Of a stretch of 64,000 bases of DNA, positions 18,311 through 27,562 are shown piece by piece. Every line of letters starts with the position of its first letter. The stretch's first letter is position 1. The stretch spans positions 62,001-126,000 of the forward strand of contig CAYVRP010000002.1 of NCBI GenBank assembly GCA_964454025.1. The letters run 5' to 3'. The notes below the pieces were generated by a model, which was not told where the DNA came from, searched no databases, and saw only the letters and a program-made list of their open reading frames with translations. The DNA comes from JAFGBI01 sp964454025. GTDB taxonomy: Bacteria; Myxococcota_A; Polyangia; Polyangiales; Polyangiaceae. The position numbers and the translations under genes are program-made.

Positions 18311-21300
18311 TCAGCCGACCAGGCAGACCTCGCTCAGCCCCGGCCCCACCCGGCGGACCTCGACGCGCACGGGGATGCGTTCCTTCATCTCCTCCACGTG
18401 GGTGACGAGCCCGACCTTCCGCCCCTGGCTGTGCAGGGCGTCGAGCGCGCGCATCACGTGGCGCAGGGTGTCGCCGTCGAGGCTGCCGAACCCCTCGTCG
18501 ATGAAGAGGGTTTCGATGGCGTGACCGCCGCTCACCAGGGCGCTCAGCCCGAGCGCCAGGGCGAGGGAGACGAGGAAGGTTTCGCCGCCGGAGAGCGTGT
18601 GCACGGGGCGCTCCGCGTCGTAGCCGTCGTGGTCCACCACCACGAAGTGCATCGACGCCGGGAGCTGTCGGAGCTCGTAGCGGGGGGTGATGGCGGTGAG
18701 GTGCCGGTTGGTCTGCACCAGGAGCAGCTCGAGCGAGAGCTGCTGCGCCAGGGCGCGGAACGCCTTGCCCTCGCCGACCCCGAGGAGCTGGTAGAGCTGC
18801 TCCCACCGGCCAGCGACCTCCTGCTGCGCCGCGATCGCGCCGTCGAGCCGCGTCCCCTCCGCGCGCCGCTCGTCGTCCTGCCGGAGGCGCTCGGCGAGGG
18901 CGCCGCCCTCGACCTGCAGCGCCTCGCGCCGGGCGTCGAGCCCCCGCTGGACGCGCGTCAGCCACGCGAGCAGCTCCGCGCCCGGCGCCGCGGCGAAGTC
19001 GACCGGAGCCGGCCCCGCGTCGAGCGCGAGCGGCGCGAGCGCCTGCGCGCAGGCGGGGCCCAGCTCCGCGAGCGACCGCGCCGCCTGCGCGGCCGCGTCC
19101 CGCGCCGCCTGCCGCCGGTTCGCGAGCCCGGTGCGCGCCTCCCGGGCCTGGCCGAGCGCCGCCTCGAGCTCGGTCCGAGCCCGGCGCGCCGCCTCGAGCT
19201 CGTCCTGCCAGCGCGCGCGCACGAGCGCGCCCGGCTCGCCCTCGAGCACCTGCCGCCGCTCCTCCGCCACCACCTCCACCTCCTTCCGCAGCGCCGCGTG
19301 CTGCTCGTCCTGGCGCTGGAGCGCGGCGGCCACGGCCTTCACCTCCGCCTCCTGGCCCTCGACGGCACGCGCGAGGGGCGCGAGGGCGAGGCGCAGCTCG
19401 CCGACGGCCTGCTCGGTGACCGCGTGTTGCTCCAGCGCCGCGCGCTGCTCCTCGAGGAACGGCTCCCCCCGCGCCTCGAGCGGCGCCCGCCACTCGGCGA
19501 CGGCCCAGAGCGGCGCGAGCTTCCGCTCCGCCTCCGCCCGTCCGTCCTCGCTCGACCGAGCCTCCTCCTCCAGGTGCGCGAGCGACTCCCGGAGCCGCCG
19601 GAGCTCCCCGGAGCTCTGCTCGAGCTCGAGCTCGAGCGCCGGCAGCGCCTGGCTGGCCTCGAGCCGGGCCTGGAGCCGCGCACGGAGCGCAGCGACGGCG
19701 TCCGGCGTCACGCACGCGAGCACCTCCGGATCCTCGACCCGGAGGGCCTCCAGCGCGGGCTCGAGGCGGGTGAGCTCCTCGACCGCCTGCGCCTGCACGG
19801 CGCGCGCGCGCTGCTCCTGCTCCCGGAGGGCATCACGCTCGGCGACGGCGGCGTCGCGCTCGCTCCGCAGCGCCTCCACCTGCTCTCGCAGCGCCGCCTC
19901 GGTGAGCGCCCGGTACGGGTGCGACGTCGCGCCGCACACGGGGCAGGGCTGGCCCTCCTCGAGCCGCGCGCGCAGCCGCGCGACCGCGCCCTCCGCGACC
20001 TCCGCTCCCGCGCCGTAGGCCCGCTCGGCGTGCTCGACGCGCTCGTTCGCCGCGGCGAGGCCGGAGGCCAGCCCGGCGGCCACCCGCGCGGCGTCGTCCC
20101 GCCGCTGGCGAGCCGCGGCGATGGCGCCGCCGAGCTCGAGCTGTCGCTCGCGCCGCGCGAGCTCCTCCAGGCGCCCCGGCAGCCGGGCAACCTCGACGCC
20201 GACGAGCCGGCCCGCGACCTCCGCGAGCCGCCGGCGCACGTCCTCCTCGGCAGCGACCGCGGCGGGCAGCCCGACCCGGACCTGCTCGATGCGCTCCCCG
20301 AGCTCGCGCCGCCGGCGGTGCTGCGCGAGGTAGCACGAGAGCTGCTCCGCTACGAACCGCCGCGCGCGCGCCAGCGGCGCGAGGTGCGCCGGGGCGGCGA
20401 GCCACTCCTCGCGCTCGCCGAGCTCACGCTCACGGCGCGCGAGGTCCTCGCGCGCCCGCACCAGCTGCGCCTCGCGGTCGAGCTGCGCCTGCCGCTGGCG
20501 GGCGAGCGCGTCCCCCTGGGCGGCGAGCGTCGCGCTCAGGGTGGCGATCCGGGCGTCGAGCTCGATGGCGCGGTCGAGCGCGGGCTGCAGCGCCTGCCAG
20601 CGCTGCTCGAGCGCCGCCTGCGCCCCCGCGCGCGCCGCCACCTGGGGCTCGAGCGCCTCGATCTGCGCCGTGGCCTCCGCCAGCGCGGGCTCGACGGCGG
20701 CCGCCTCGGCCTCGACGCGCTGCCGCTCGAGCGCGAGCTGGCGCGCGCCCTCCACCCGCTCCGCGGAGCCAGCGATGGCCAGGAGCTCGGCCGTGACGCG
20801 CGCGCGCGCGGTCTCCGCCGCCGCGCGCTCCTCGGCCCCGAGCAGGGGCAGCGCCTGGCGCCGCTCGCGCAGCTCGTCGAGGCGGTGCGTCTCCGCGCCC
20901 TTGCGCTCGGCGATCGCCTTGCCGATCCGCGCGTAGAGCTCGGTCCCGGTGAGCCGCTCCAGGATGGTCGCGCGCTCGTCGGCCACGTTGCTCTTGAGGA
21001 ACGCCGCGAACTGACCCTGGGCGAGGAGCACGGTCCGGGTGAACTGGGCGAAGTCGAGCCCCAGCAGCTCCTGGATGCGCTCCGCGCACTCCTTCTTGCG
21101 ATCGAAGAGGATCTTGCCGGTCGCGGCGTCGGCGAGCCACGTCTCCTCCTGCGAGGCCGCCCCCTTGCGCTTGGGTGCCCGGTAGCCCCAGTGAGCGCGA
21201 TAGGCCACGCCGTCACCGGCGACGAACTCGACCTCGGCGAAGGCGGTGCGGGTGCCGCGCCGGACCAGGTGCGCGGCGTCCCTGACGCTCACCGCGCCGA

Positions 21301-21520
21301 GAGCGCTCGGGAAGGTGATCCCCTGCGCGACCGCGTCCGCGAGCCGGGGGACCTGGTGGTACAGCGCGAGGCACAGGGCGTCGAGCAGCGAGCTCTTCCC
21401 CGCCCCGGTGGGGCCGACGATGGCGAAGATGCCGGCCGAGCGCAGCGGCTCCTGGTCCAGCCGTACCGTGAAGCGCCCGAGCGAGGCGACGTTCTCGCCG
21501 CTGATGGACAGGATCCTCAC
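18311..21520 (-). CDS. sbcC: SbcC nuclease-complex ATPase subunit
   Basis: The 1069-residue SMC-like ATPase has Walker A GPTGAGKSS at 36-44, two long Arg/Ala/Glu-rich coiled-coil arms, and the zinc-hook motif CPVC at 526-529. It has ABC signature LSGGETFLVSLALALGLS and Walker B with the D-loop (TLFIDEGFGSLD) near the C-terminus. With SbcD it forms the bacterial Mre11-Rad50-type complex that removes hairpins and protein-blocked DNA ends. It starts with GTG at 21520, overlapping the sbcD stop by four bases (GTGA); upstream in-frame starts lie inside sbcD. It converges on the L,D-transpeptidase gene with 14 bp between the stops. Confidence 0.97.
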   Translation of the reverse strand: MRILSISGENVASLGRFTVRLDQEPLRSAGIFAIVGPTGAGKSSLLDALCLALYHQVPRLADAVAQGITFPSALGAVSVRDAAHLVRRGTRTAFAEVEFVAGDGVAYRAHWGYRAPKRKGAASQEETWLADAATGKILFDRKKECAERIQELLGLDFAQFTRTVLLAQGQFAAFLKSNVADERATILERLTGTELYARIGKAIAERKGAETHRLDELRERRQALPLLGAEERAAAETARARVTAELLAIAGSAERVEGARQLALERQRVEAEAAAVEPALAEATAQIEALEPQVAARAGAQAALEQRWQALQPALDRAIELDARIATLSATLAAQGDALARQRQAQLDREAQLVRAREDLARRERELGEREEWLAAPAHLAPLARARRFVAEQLSCYLAQHRRRRELGERIEQVRVGLPAAVAAEEDVRRRLAEVAGRLVGVEVARLPGRLEELARRERQLELGGAIAAARQRRDDAARVAAGLASGLAAANERVEHAERAYGAGAEVAEGAVARLRARLEEGQPCPVCGATSHPYRALTEAALREQVEALRSERDAAVAERDALREQEQRARAVQAQAVEELTRLEPALEALRVEDPEVLACVTPDAVAALRARLQARLEASQALPALELELEQSSGELRRLRESLAHLEEEARSSEDGRAEAERKLAPLWAVAEWRAPLEARGEPFLEEQRAALEQHAVTEQAVGELRLALAPLARAVEGQEAEVKAVAAALQRQDEQHAALRKEVEVVAEERRQVLEGEPGALVRARWQDELEAARRARTELEAALGQAREARTGLANRRQAARDAAAQAARSLAELGPACAQALAPLALDAGPAPVDFAAAPGAELLAWLTRVQRGLDARREALQVEGGALAERLRQDDERRAEGTRLDGAIAAQQEVAGRWEQLYQLLGVGEGKAFRALAQQLSLELLLVQTNRHLTAITPRYELRQLPASMHFVVVDHDGYDAERPVHTLSGGETFLVSLALALGLSALVSGGHAIETLFIDEGFGSLDGDTLRHVMRALDALHSQGRKVGLVTHVEEMKERIPVRVEVRRVGPGLSEVCLVG

Positions 21521-22800
21521 GCGCGTCCCCCCCCGGTCCGAACCTGGGCCACGACCTCCGCGAACGCGGCCGTGAGCTCCGGCGGCGGCGGCGCGCCGTA
21601 CTTGCGCACCCACGCGGTCGAGAAGAGCTGGAGGGGCGCCGTCTCCGCGCCGAGCGTGAGCGCCAGCACGCCCTCCGCGGACGCCTCCCCGGCGGCTGGC
21701 CCCTCGCCCGAGCGCAGCAGCCGGAGCGAGCGCACGAGGCGCAGGGGCTTGTCGCGGCAGAGCGCCTCCACGCGAGCCGGCAGATCCCCGACGGTCCCGT
21801 CGTCGACGACCTGCAGCTCCACCAGCGGCTGGAGCGCGCTCGGCCGGGCCGCGTGGTCCGCCCAGGGCACCGCCGCCACGGCGCGCTCGAGCTCGTCCCA
21901 GGTGCCGGCCACCTCGGGGAGGCGGAGCAGCGCGACCGCCTGGGGCACGGCGATCTCCGTCACCGTGAGCGCCCCGGCGGCCCCGTCCGTCCCCGGATCC
22001 CCAAGCTCGACCAGCAGCACGTGGTGCGCGTACCGCCGCTCGTCGAAGCCGATGCTGAAGGGGCTGCCGCTGTAACGGATCCGCGGCGAGCCGACCTGCT
22101 GGCCCCGGTGCAGATGCCCGAGGGCGAGGTAGTCCAGCCCCGCGGCGATCGCGTCCGCGCCGATCCCGTCGATGCCACCGACCAGGAGCTGCTCGCTCCC
22201 GCTCTTCTCGCCCCGGCTCAGCGTGAGGTGCCCCATGCCCACGACGGGCTTGCCGGGGGCGAGCTCCCGGGCGCGCCGCAGGAGGCGCCCGTGGAAGGCG
22301 GCGAGGCTGCGCTCGTAGGCCTGCGCGAGCGGCTCGCCCTCGGCGGGCCGGCAGTCGAGATCGCCGACCCGCATGAACGGCACCGCCAGGCAGGCGCCGA
22401 GCGCGGCGCCGCCACCGTCGCGGATGACGACCACCGCCTTGTCCTCCACGTCCGGCGCCCGCTCGTCGAGCCCACCGACCAGGTGGATCCGCCCGAGGGC
22501 CTGGCCGTAGGGGCGCGCGATCTCGAGGCGCAGCGCGGAGTCGTGGTTGCCCCCCGTCAGGATGGCGGTGACGCGCGGGCAGTCACGGCAGAGGTCGACG
22601 AGGAAGTCCGCCAGCAAGCGCTGCGCGGCGCTCGACGGGTTGGCGACGTCGAACACGTCGCCGGCGACCAGCAGCGCGTCGACGCCGAGCTCGCGACACT
22701 GCCCGCGCAACCAGTCGAGGACGCGCGCCTGCTCCTCCAGCCGGCCATGCCCGGCGAGATCGAGCCCCAGGTGCCAGTCGGAGGTGTGGAGCAGGCGCAT
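21517..22800 (-). CDS. sbcD: SbcD nuclease subunit (Mre11 family)
   Basis: This 427-residue metallophosphoesterase has the full series of metal-binding blocks: DWHLG at 8-12, VAGDVFD, TGGNHD, GHLTLS and ALGHLHRG. It is the nuclease of the SbcCD complex, cutting DNA hairpins and blocked ends with ATP-driven help from SbcC. The ATG at 22800 places the first catalytic motif at the usual distance from the N-terminus (MRLLHTSDWHLG). The stop overlaps the sbcC start, which fits equimolar production of the two subunits. Confidence 0.97.
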   Translation of the reverse strand: MRLLHTSDWHLGLDLAGHGRLEEQARVLDWLRGQCRELGVDALLVAGDVFDVANPSSAAQRLLADFLVDLCRDCPRVTAILTGGNHDSALRLEIARPYGQALGRIHLVGGLDERAPDVEDKAVVVIRDGGGAALGACLAVPFMRVGDLDCRPAEGEPLAQAYERSLAAFHGRLLRRARELAPGKPVVGMGHLTLSRGEKSGSEQLLVGGIDGIGADAIAAGLDYLALGHLHRGQQVGSPRIRYSGSPFSIGFDERRYAHHVLLVELGDPGTDGAAGALTVTEIAVPQAVALLRLPEVAGTWDELERAVAAVPWADHAARPSALQPLVELQVVDDGTVGDLPARVEALCRDKPLRLVRSLRLLRSGEGPAAGEASAEGVLALTLGAETAPLQLFSTAWVRKYGAPPPPELTAAFAEVVAQVRTGGGRA

Positions 22801-23118
22801 GCCGAGCAGTCTAGGGTCCCGCCGCGGGCCGGGGAACGACTCCGGGTAGTCCGCGGCACGCGGAGCGGAGCCTGCCACGACCCTGCGACGCCGGCCGTCG
22901 CAGGCGCGCCGGGCACCGCGCGCTCGACGCGTCGGCCCACGCCTCTGGTGCCGGTGAGCGGCGGCGCAGGGCGGCGACCGCGCGCGCGAGCATCCCCCGG
23001 CGCCGGGGACCACCCGGCGCGACACCGGCAGCGGGCGCACCGCGGCTCGCGCCGGGCCCGACCCGAGCCGGGTCCGGCCGCGCGCGCCCCGACCCGGCTC
23101 GTCCGGCGTTCGCGCCGG
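22801..23118. other. Intergenic region upstream of sbcD, no gene seen
   Basis: This 318-bp GC-rich gap should contain the sbcD promoter, on the minus strand. I see no coding signal or recognisable promoter hexamers. An inverted repeat near its right end is listed separately as a possible terminator. Confidence 0.4.
23053..23081 (-). terminator. Possible terminator hairpin after the DUF3237 lipoprotein gene
   Basis: GACCCG at 23060-23065 and CGGGTC at 23069-23074 are perfectly complementary around a 3-base loop, and the arms extend outward to about ten pairs with one mismatch. It lies about 40 bases past the stop of the minus-strand lipoprotein gene. There is no T tract, so it may act weakly or only as a 3' stabilising hairpin. 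Confidence 0.35.
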
Positions 23119-24696
23119 TCACTGCCGTTCGTAGAAGGTGATGCTCACGCCGCCGCCGGCCATGCCGGGTTCGGAGCTCAGGTAGGTGTTGTCGTTGAGG
23201 AAGTCGAAGTCGCCGTCGACGCGGGCCTCGAACCACGGGATGAGCCCGCCCATCGCCCCACAGTTTCGGACCAGGATGAACTCACCGTTGTTCGGGGCCA
23301 GGGTGTACCAAGCGTCGAGCGAGCCAGAGAGCTGGTAGTCGGCCCCACCGTCGAGGATCGCGCCTTCGACCCGGCCGGTCGTGGTCCCCCCCGTGATGGG
23401 GATGATGTTGCGGCTGCCGTACTTGGCGTTGGGGATCGAGAACGACGCTCCCAGGGAGACAGACTCGGTGAACACCGTCGCCCCCCGGCTCCCGGTGTTG
23501 GTGTTGCAGTCCCACGGCTGCCCCGGCACCCCCTGCGGCTTGGTGATCTGCACGCGCGGCTCCCCCGCCGCCACCTCGGAGACGTCGTACACGTCGAGCC
23601 GGAGCGCGCCCGCCGTGACCTCGCGGGTGGCCACGAACATCCCGGTGTTGAGGAAGGCCCAGCTCCCGGTGGTGGTCGCCTCGAAATCGGGGATCACCCG
23701 CGGGGTCGCGCCCTCGCCCGGGGCGACACCGCAGCTGCGCACGAAGATCCGGGAGCCATCGCTGGCCTCCAGGACGTTGATCCCCTGGTACTCGATGACC
23801 CCGTTGGCGAGGGTGAGCTCGTATTCCAGGCCCCCGGTCAGCACGGAGCCGCTCAGGCGGTCGCCGCTGATGGTCCCGCCGCTCACGGCGAGGAGGCGCC
23901 GGTGCCCGTACGGGGTGTTGCCGACGTCGTAGGTGTCGCGGATGTCGAGCGTGATGGTGAAGGCGAGCTCGCCCCTCGTCGGGGCCGGGATCCCTTCCGC
24001 CATGCCGCAGGCCCACCCGGGATCGGGCACGATCGTGGCCTCTTCCGAGGTGCCGCCCCCCGTCTCCGCCCCACCGGAGGTGGCCCCACCCTCGGCCGCC
24101 CCACCCGAGGTGGCGCCGCCGGTGGTGTCCCCGCCGCTGCTGGTGCCGCCCGTGGCGACGCCGCCCGTCGCGCCCCCGCCGCAGCTGGTCCCGCCCGAGT
24201 CTCCACCGGTGCTGGGGATCCCCCCGGTCGGACCGAAGCCGCCGGTGGAGAGGCCCGCCGACCCGCCGGCGAACACGCCGCCGGTGCCACCGGTGGGCAT
24301 GCCGCCGCTGCCACCGGTGGGCACGCCACCGGTGCCGCCCGCGGTCACGCCACCCGTGGTCAAGGGGGCTCCGCCGCTGGGGGTCCCGCCGCCGCTCGCG
24401 CTTCCCCCGCTCGAGCCTCCCGCGCCCAGCGCGCCCGAGCCCCCGGCAGGGACGCCGCCGCTGCCCGAGGCCCCCGTCGCCAGCGATCCGCCGGAGGAGG
24501 CGCCGGCACCGCCGGTCGACGGCGACGACGGCGTGCCCGCGTCCTCGCCACACCCCGCCGACAGGGACATGGCCGCGCCGAGCAACGCCCCGCGCCACCC
24601 GAGCGCACGAGCCCTGGCCCCGCAGGCCGCGGCAGCCGCGCGCGTCCCGCAAGGCCGCTGGAACATCGCGTGCGCGAAGGTGTGGTCGCTCATCAT
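23119..24696 (-). CDS. Lipoprotein with Gly-rich linker and two DUF3237-like domains
   Basis: The protein has 525 residues from ATG at 24696, which has AGGAGG six bases upstream; the next ATG follows directly. The lipobox is SLSAGC (Cys49). Residues about 55-225 are a repetitive Gly/Thr/Ser linker built on GGxPTGGxGG units. Two copies of a DUF3237-like barrel follow. Copy 1 (about 250-375) has DVGNTPYGHRRLLAVSGGTI, RIFVRSCG and AFLNTGMFVA. Copy 2 (about 400-525) has IPNAKYGSRNIIPITGGTT, EFILVRNCG and DFLNDNTYLS. DUF3237 has no settled function. Two copies tethered to the outer membrane on a long flexible stalk suggest a surface binding role, by inference. Confidence 0.85.
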   Translation of the reverse strand: MMSDHTFAHAMFQRPCGTRAAAAACGARARALGWRGALLGAAMSLSAGCGEDAGTPSSPSTGGAGASSGGSLATGASGSGGVPAGGSGALGAGGSSGGSASGGGTPSGGAPLTTGGVTAGGTGGVPTGGSGGMPTGGTGGVFAGGSAGLSTGGFGPTGGIPSTGGDSGGTSCGGGATGGVATGGTSSGGDTTGGATSGGAAEGGATSGGAETGGGTSEEATIVPDPGWACGMAEGIPAPTRGELAFTITLDIRDTYDVGNTPYGHRRLLAVSGGTISGDRLSGSVLTGGLEYELTLANGVIEYQGINVLEASDGSRIFVRSCGVAPGEGATPRVIPDFEATTTGSWAFLNTGMFVATREVTAGALRLDVYDVSEVAAGEPRVQITKPQGVPGQPWDCNTNTGSRGATVFTESVSLGASFSIPNAKYGSRNIIPITGGTTTGRVEGAILDGGADYQLSGSLDAWYTLAPNNGEFILVRNCGAMGGLIPWFEARVDGDFDFLNDNTYLSSEPGMAGGGVSITFYERQ

Positions 24697-24795
24697 TCCT
24701 GTCCTCCTCGCGTCAAAGTCACCGCGGTGACGATCCGCGGCCGGCGTCCTCACCGGGCGCTCGCGCTTCTCTAGCATCACGACCGGCGGTCTCGA

Positions 24796-24809
24796 GCCGC
24801 AATTGCGGC
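24796..24809. promoter_or_regulatory. Perfect 14-bp palindrome, possible operator half of a pair
   Basis: GCCGCAATTGCGGC reads identically on both strands. Its centre is 24 bases from the centre of a second palindrome at 24818-24835. It lies 100 bp upstream of the DUF3237 lipoprotein start and about 350 bp upstream of hypF. A regulator-binding site is the simplest reading; there is no direct evidence. Confidence 0.4.
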
Positions 24810-24817
24810 CGCTCCGG

Positions 24818-24835
24818 GGGGACAAAATTGTCCCC
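24818..24835. promoter_or_regulatory. Perfect 8+2+8 palindrome, candidate operator
   Basis: GGGGACAA and TTGTCCCC flank the two-base centre AA, so the 18-bp site is fully symmetric apart from the centre. AT-rich cores with symmetric flanks are typical of dimeric helix-turn-helix operators. There is no T run after it, so it is not an obvious terminator. It may control the divergent lipoprotein gene, hypF, or both. Confidence 0.45.
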
Positions 24836-25160
24836 TGCGGTCCGCGCCGCGCGTGCATCGACCGGGCTCACGAACCCACCGACGACGGAGTCGACTGCGA
24901 TCGACGCCAACGTCCTCGCGAGGCGGCGCGCCCGCCGGCCAGGAACCGAGCACGAGCCCCGTTCTCCGTCTCGCGTCCGCTCGGAAGCTCGCCGGTGCCG
25001 AGCTGCACGGGCGCGGCGGGCGCTCCGGTTCGTTCGCCGCACGGAAACCTCCCGGGCAGTCCCCGGCGCCTGGCTGCCACCCGGTGGCGGCTCCTGGGGA
25101 GCGCGACCCGGCGGGGACCGGGCACGGTCCGGCGGCTTGAGGCGACTCCGGTTCTGACCA

Positions 25161-27527
25161 ATGCTCCCGGCACCGATGCCCGGGTCCCTCGATCCAAGCC
25201 TGTGCGAGCGGCGTCGTCTGCGCCTGCGCGGGGCGGTCCAGGGCGTCGGTTTCCGGCCGTTCGTGCACCGGCTCGCCACGGAGCTCGGCCGCGGCGGCGA
25301 GGTCCTCAACGACCCGGGCGGGGTCACCATCGAGGTCGAGGGGTCGCCAGCCGCGCTGGCGGCGTTCGAGGAGCGGCTCCTGCGTGACAGGCCGCCCGCC
25401 TCCACGCCCGAGATCGTCGCGCGCTCGCGCGTCGCGCCCCGGGGGGAGGTCGCGTTCTCCATCCGCGCCAGCCAGGGGGCGGGCCAGCCCACCGCGATCC
25501 TGCTCCCGGATCTGGCCACCTGCGCGGACTGCGCGCGCGAGCTCGCCGATCCGACGGATCGCCGCTTCGGCTACCCCTTCACCAACTGCACCCGCTGCGG
25601 CCCCCGCTTCAGCATCATCGAGCGGCTGCCCTACGACCGCCCCCACACGACCATGCGCGGCTTCCAGATGTGCCCGCGCTGCGCGGCCGAGTACGCGGAC
25701 CCCTCGAACCGGCGGTTCCACGCCCAGCCCACCGCGTGCCCCGACTGCGGCCCCTCGCTCGCGCTCCTCGATCGGTCGGGCGTGCCCCTCGCCCGCAGGG
25801 ACGCGGCCCTCGCCGGCGCCGCCGCGCTGATCCGTGACGGCGGGATCCTCGCCCTGCACGGCCTCGGCGGGTTCCACCTGATGGTCGACGCCCGGTGCGC
25901 GGCGGCGGTGCGCGCGCTGCGCGAGCGCAAGGCCCGCTGGGAGAAGCCGCTCGCGGTGATGGCGCCCTCGCTCGCGGCCGCCGAGCAGCTCTGCGAGATC
26001 GACGCGACGGCGCGGGCCCTGCTCACCGGCGTGGAGGCGCCGATCGTGCTGCTCCCCCGGCGCCCGGCAGCCGGCGTCGCGGCGGAGGTCGCGCCGGACA
26101 ACCCCCTGCTCGGCGTGATGCTCCCGTACACGCCCCTGCACCGGCTGCTGCTCGACGCGCTCGGCTTCCCGGTGGTCGCGACCAGCGGCAACGCGAGCGA
26201 GGAGCCCATCTGCACCGCGCCGGACGAGGCGCTCGCGCGGCTCGGCCACCTCGCCGACCGCTTCCTCGTCCACGATCGCCCCATCGCGCGGCAGGTTGAC
26301 GACAGCGTGGTCACCGTCGTCGCGGGGGCGCCCCAGCTCGTCCGTCGCTCCCGCGGCTTCGCCCCCCGGCCCCTGCGGCTGGCGGCCCCGGCCCCCTGCG
26401 TACTCGCGGTCGGGCCGCACCTGAAGAACACCGTCACGCTGGTGGTGGGCGACGAGGCCTTCCTGAGCCAGCACGTCGGTGATCTCGGCAACCCCGTGGC
26501 GGCCGACGCGCACGCCCGCGTGGTGCGCGACTTCCTCGACCTGTACGCCGCGGCGCCGGCCGCCGTGGCGCACGACCTGCACCCCGACTACGCCTCCACC
26601 GCCTGGCTGCTCGAGGCCCGCGCCGCCGGCGCGCGGCCCGGCGCCCCCGGGTGGCAGGCCCGCCTGGCCGCGGCGCGCCCGGTCGCGGTCCAGCACCACC
26701 ACGCGCATCTCGCCGCGTGCCTCGCCGAGCACCGGCACGAGGGGCCGGCGCTCGGGGTCACCTGGGACGGGGCGGGCCTCGGCCCTGACGGCACCGTCTG
26801 GGGAGGCGAGTTCCTGCTCGGGGACGCGCGGGGCTACCGGCGGGCGGCGCACCTGCGCGCGTTCCGCCTCCCAGGCGGCGACGCGACGGCCTTGGAGCCG
26901 CGGCGCTCCGCGCTCGCCGTGCTCCACGCCGCGGGGCTGCTCGAGCGCGCCGCGCGCCTCGGCGCCGCCCCGCTGGCAGCCTTCTCGCCAGCGGAGCGCG
27001 CGGTGCTCGAGGGGATGCTCGACCGCGGCGTCGGCGCACCCGTGCCCACCAGCGCCGGGCGGCTCTTCGACGCCGTCGCCGCCCTGGTCAGCGGCCGACC
27101 GCGCGTCCGCTTCGAGGGGCAGGCGGCGATGACGCTCGAGTTCGCGGCGCGCGGCGCCGATGGCCGGCCGGGCGCGTACCCCTGCCCGCTGGTGGCCGGC
27201 CCCTCCGACGGCCCCGCGCTCCTCGACTGGGGCCCGCTGCTCGAGGCCTTGCTCGACGATCTCGCCCGCGGGGGCGCGACCGCGACCGTCGCGGCGCGCT
27301 TCCACGAGGGGCGCGCGGCGGCCACGGTCGCCGCGGCGCACCACGTCGGCGCGCCCACGGTGGCGCTCACCGGCGGCTGCTTCCAGAATCGTTGCCTGAC
27401 GGAGCGCGCGAACGTGCTACTCACCGAGGCCGGTTTCCGGGTGCTCCTGCACCGGGAGGTGCCCGCGAACGACGGAGGCGTCAGCCTCGGGCAGGCCGTG
27501 ATCGCGGCGGCGGTCGCCGCCGGGTGA
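25161..27527 (+). CDS. hypF: HypF carbamoyltransferase, NiFe-hydrogenase maturation
   Basis: The 788-residue protein has all HypF domains. The N-terminal acylphosphatase domain has RGAVQGVGFRPFVHRLA; two zinc-finger stretches follow (TCADCAREL with NCTRCGPRFSI, then MCPRCAAEY with ACPDCGPSL). A YrdC-like domain follows, and a Kae1-like C-terminal domain carries HHHAHLAACLAEH and LTGGCFQNRCLTE. It converts carbamoyl phosphate and ATP to a carbamoyl-adenylate and loads it on the C-terminal Cys of HypE, providing cyanide ligands for the NiFe centre. An alternative ATG lies at 25176. It leads the hypF-hypC-hypD-hypE operon; hypC begins 35 bp after its stop. Confidence 0.97.
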   Translation: MLPAPMPGSLDPSLCERRRLRLRGAVQGVGFRPFVHRLATELGRGGEVLNDPGGVTIEVEGSPAALAAFEERLLRDRPPASTPEIVARSRVAPRGEVAFSIRASQGAGQPTAILLPDLATCADCARELADPTDRRFGYPFTNCTRCGPRFSIIERLPYDRPHTTMRGFQMCPRCAAEYADPSNRRFHAQPTACPDCGPSLALLDRSGVPLARRDAALAGAAALIRDGGILALHGLGGFHLMVDARCAAAVRALRERKARWEKPLAVMAPSLAAAEQLCEIDATARALLTGVEAPIVLLPRRPAAGVAAEVAPDNPLLGVMLPYTPLHRLLLDALGFPVVATSGNASEEPICTAPDEALARLGHLADRFLVHDRPIARQVDDSVVTVVAGAPQLVRRSRGFAPRPLRLAAPAPCVLAVGPHLKNTVTLVVGDEAFLSQHVGDLGNPVAADAHARVVRDFLDLYAAAPAAVAHDLHPDYASTAWLLEARAAGARPGAPGWQARLAAARPVAVQHHHAHLAACLAEHRHEGPALGVTWDGAGLGPDGTVWGGEFLLGDARGYRRAAHLRAFRLPGGDATALEPRRSALAVLHAAGLLERAARLGAAPLAAFSPAERAVLEGMLDRGVGAPVPTSAGRLFDAVAALVSGRPRVRFEGQAAMTLEFAARGADGRPGAYPCPLVAGPSDGPALLDWGPLLEALLDDLARGGATATVAARFHEGRAAATVAAAHHVGAPTVALTGGCFQNRCLTERANVLLTEAGFRVLLHREVPANDGGVSLGQAVIAAAVAAG

Positions 27528-27562
27528 CCGTGGCGGAAGGGCGGCAGCGAAAGGACGAGACG

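Larger units (their letters stand above)
24697..25160. other. Divergent promoter region between the DUF3237 lipoprotein and hypF
   Basis: This 464-bp stretch separates two divergent transcription units. It holds two adjacent perfect palindromes (24796-24809 and 24818-24835), listed separately, in one of the few AT-containing pockets of the region. No gene is seen; open frames here have no start with a ribosome-binding site and poor codon pattern. Confidence 0.5.

Noticed and set aside
24060..24540. Tandem DNA repeats resembling a CRISPR or minisatellite
   Set aside because: The repetition follows codons of the Gly/Thr-rich linker of the lipoprotein; units vary and there are no regular spacers.
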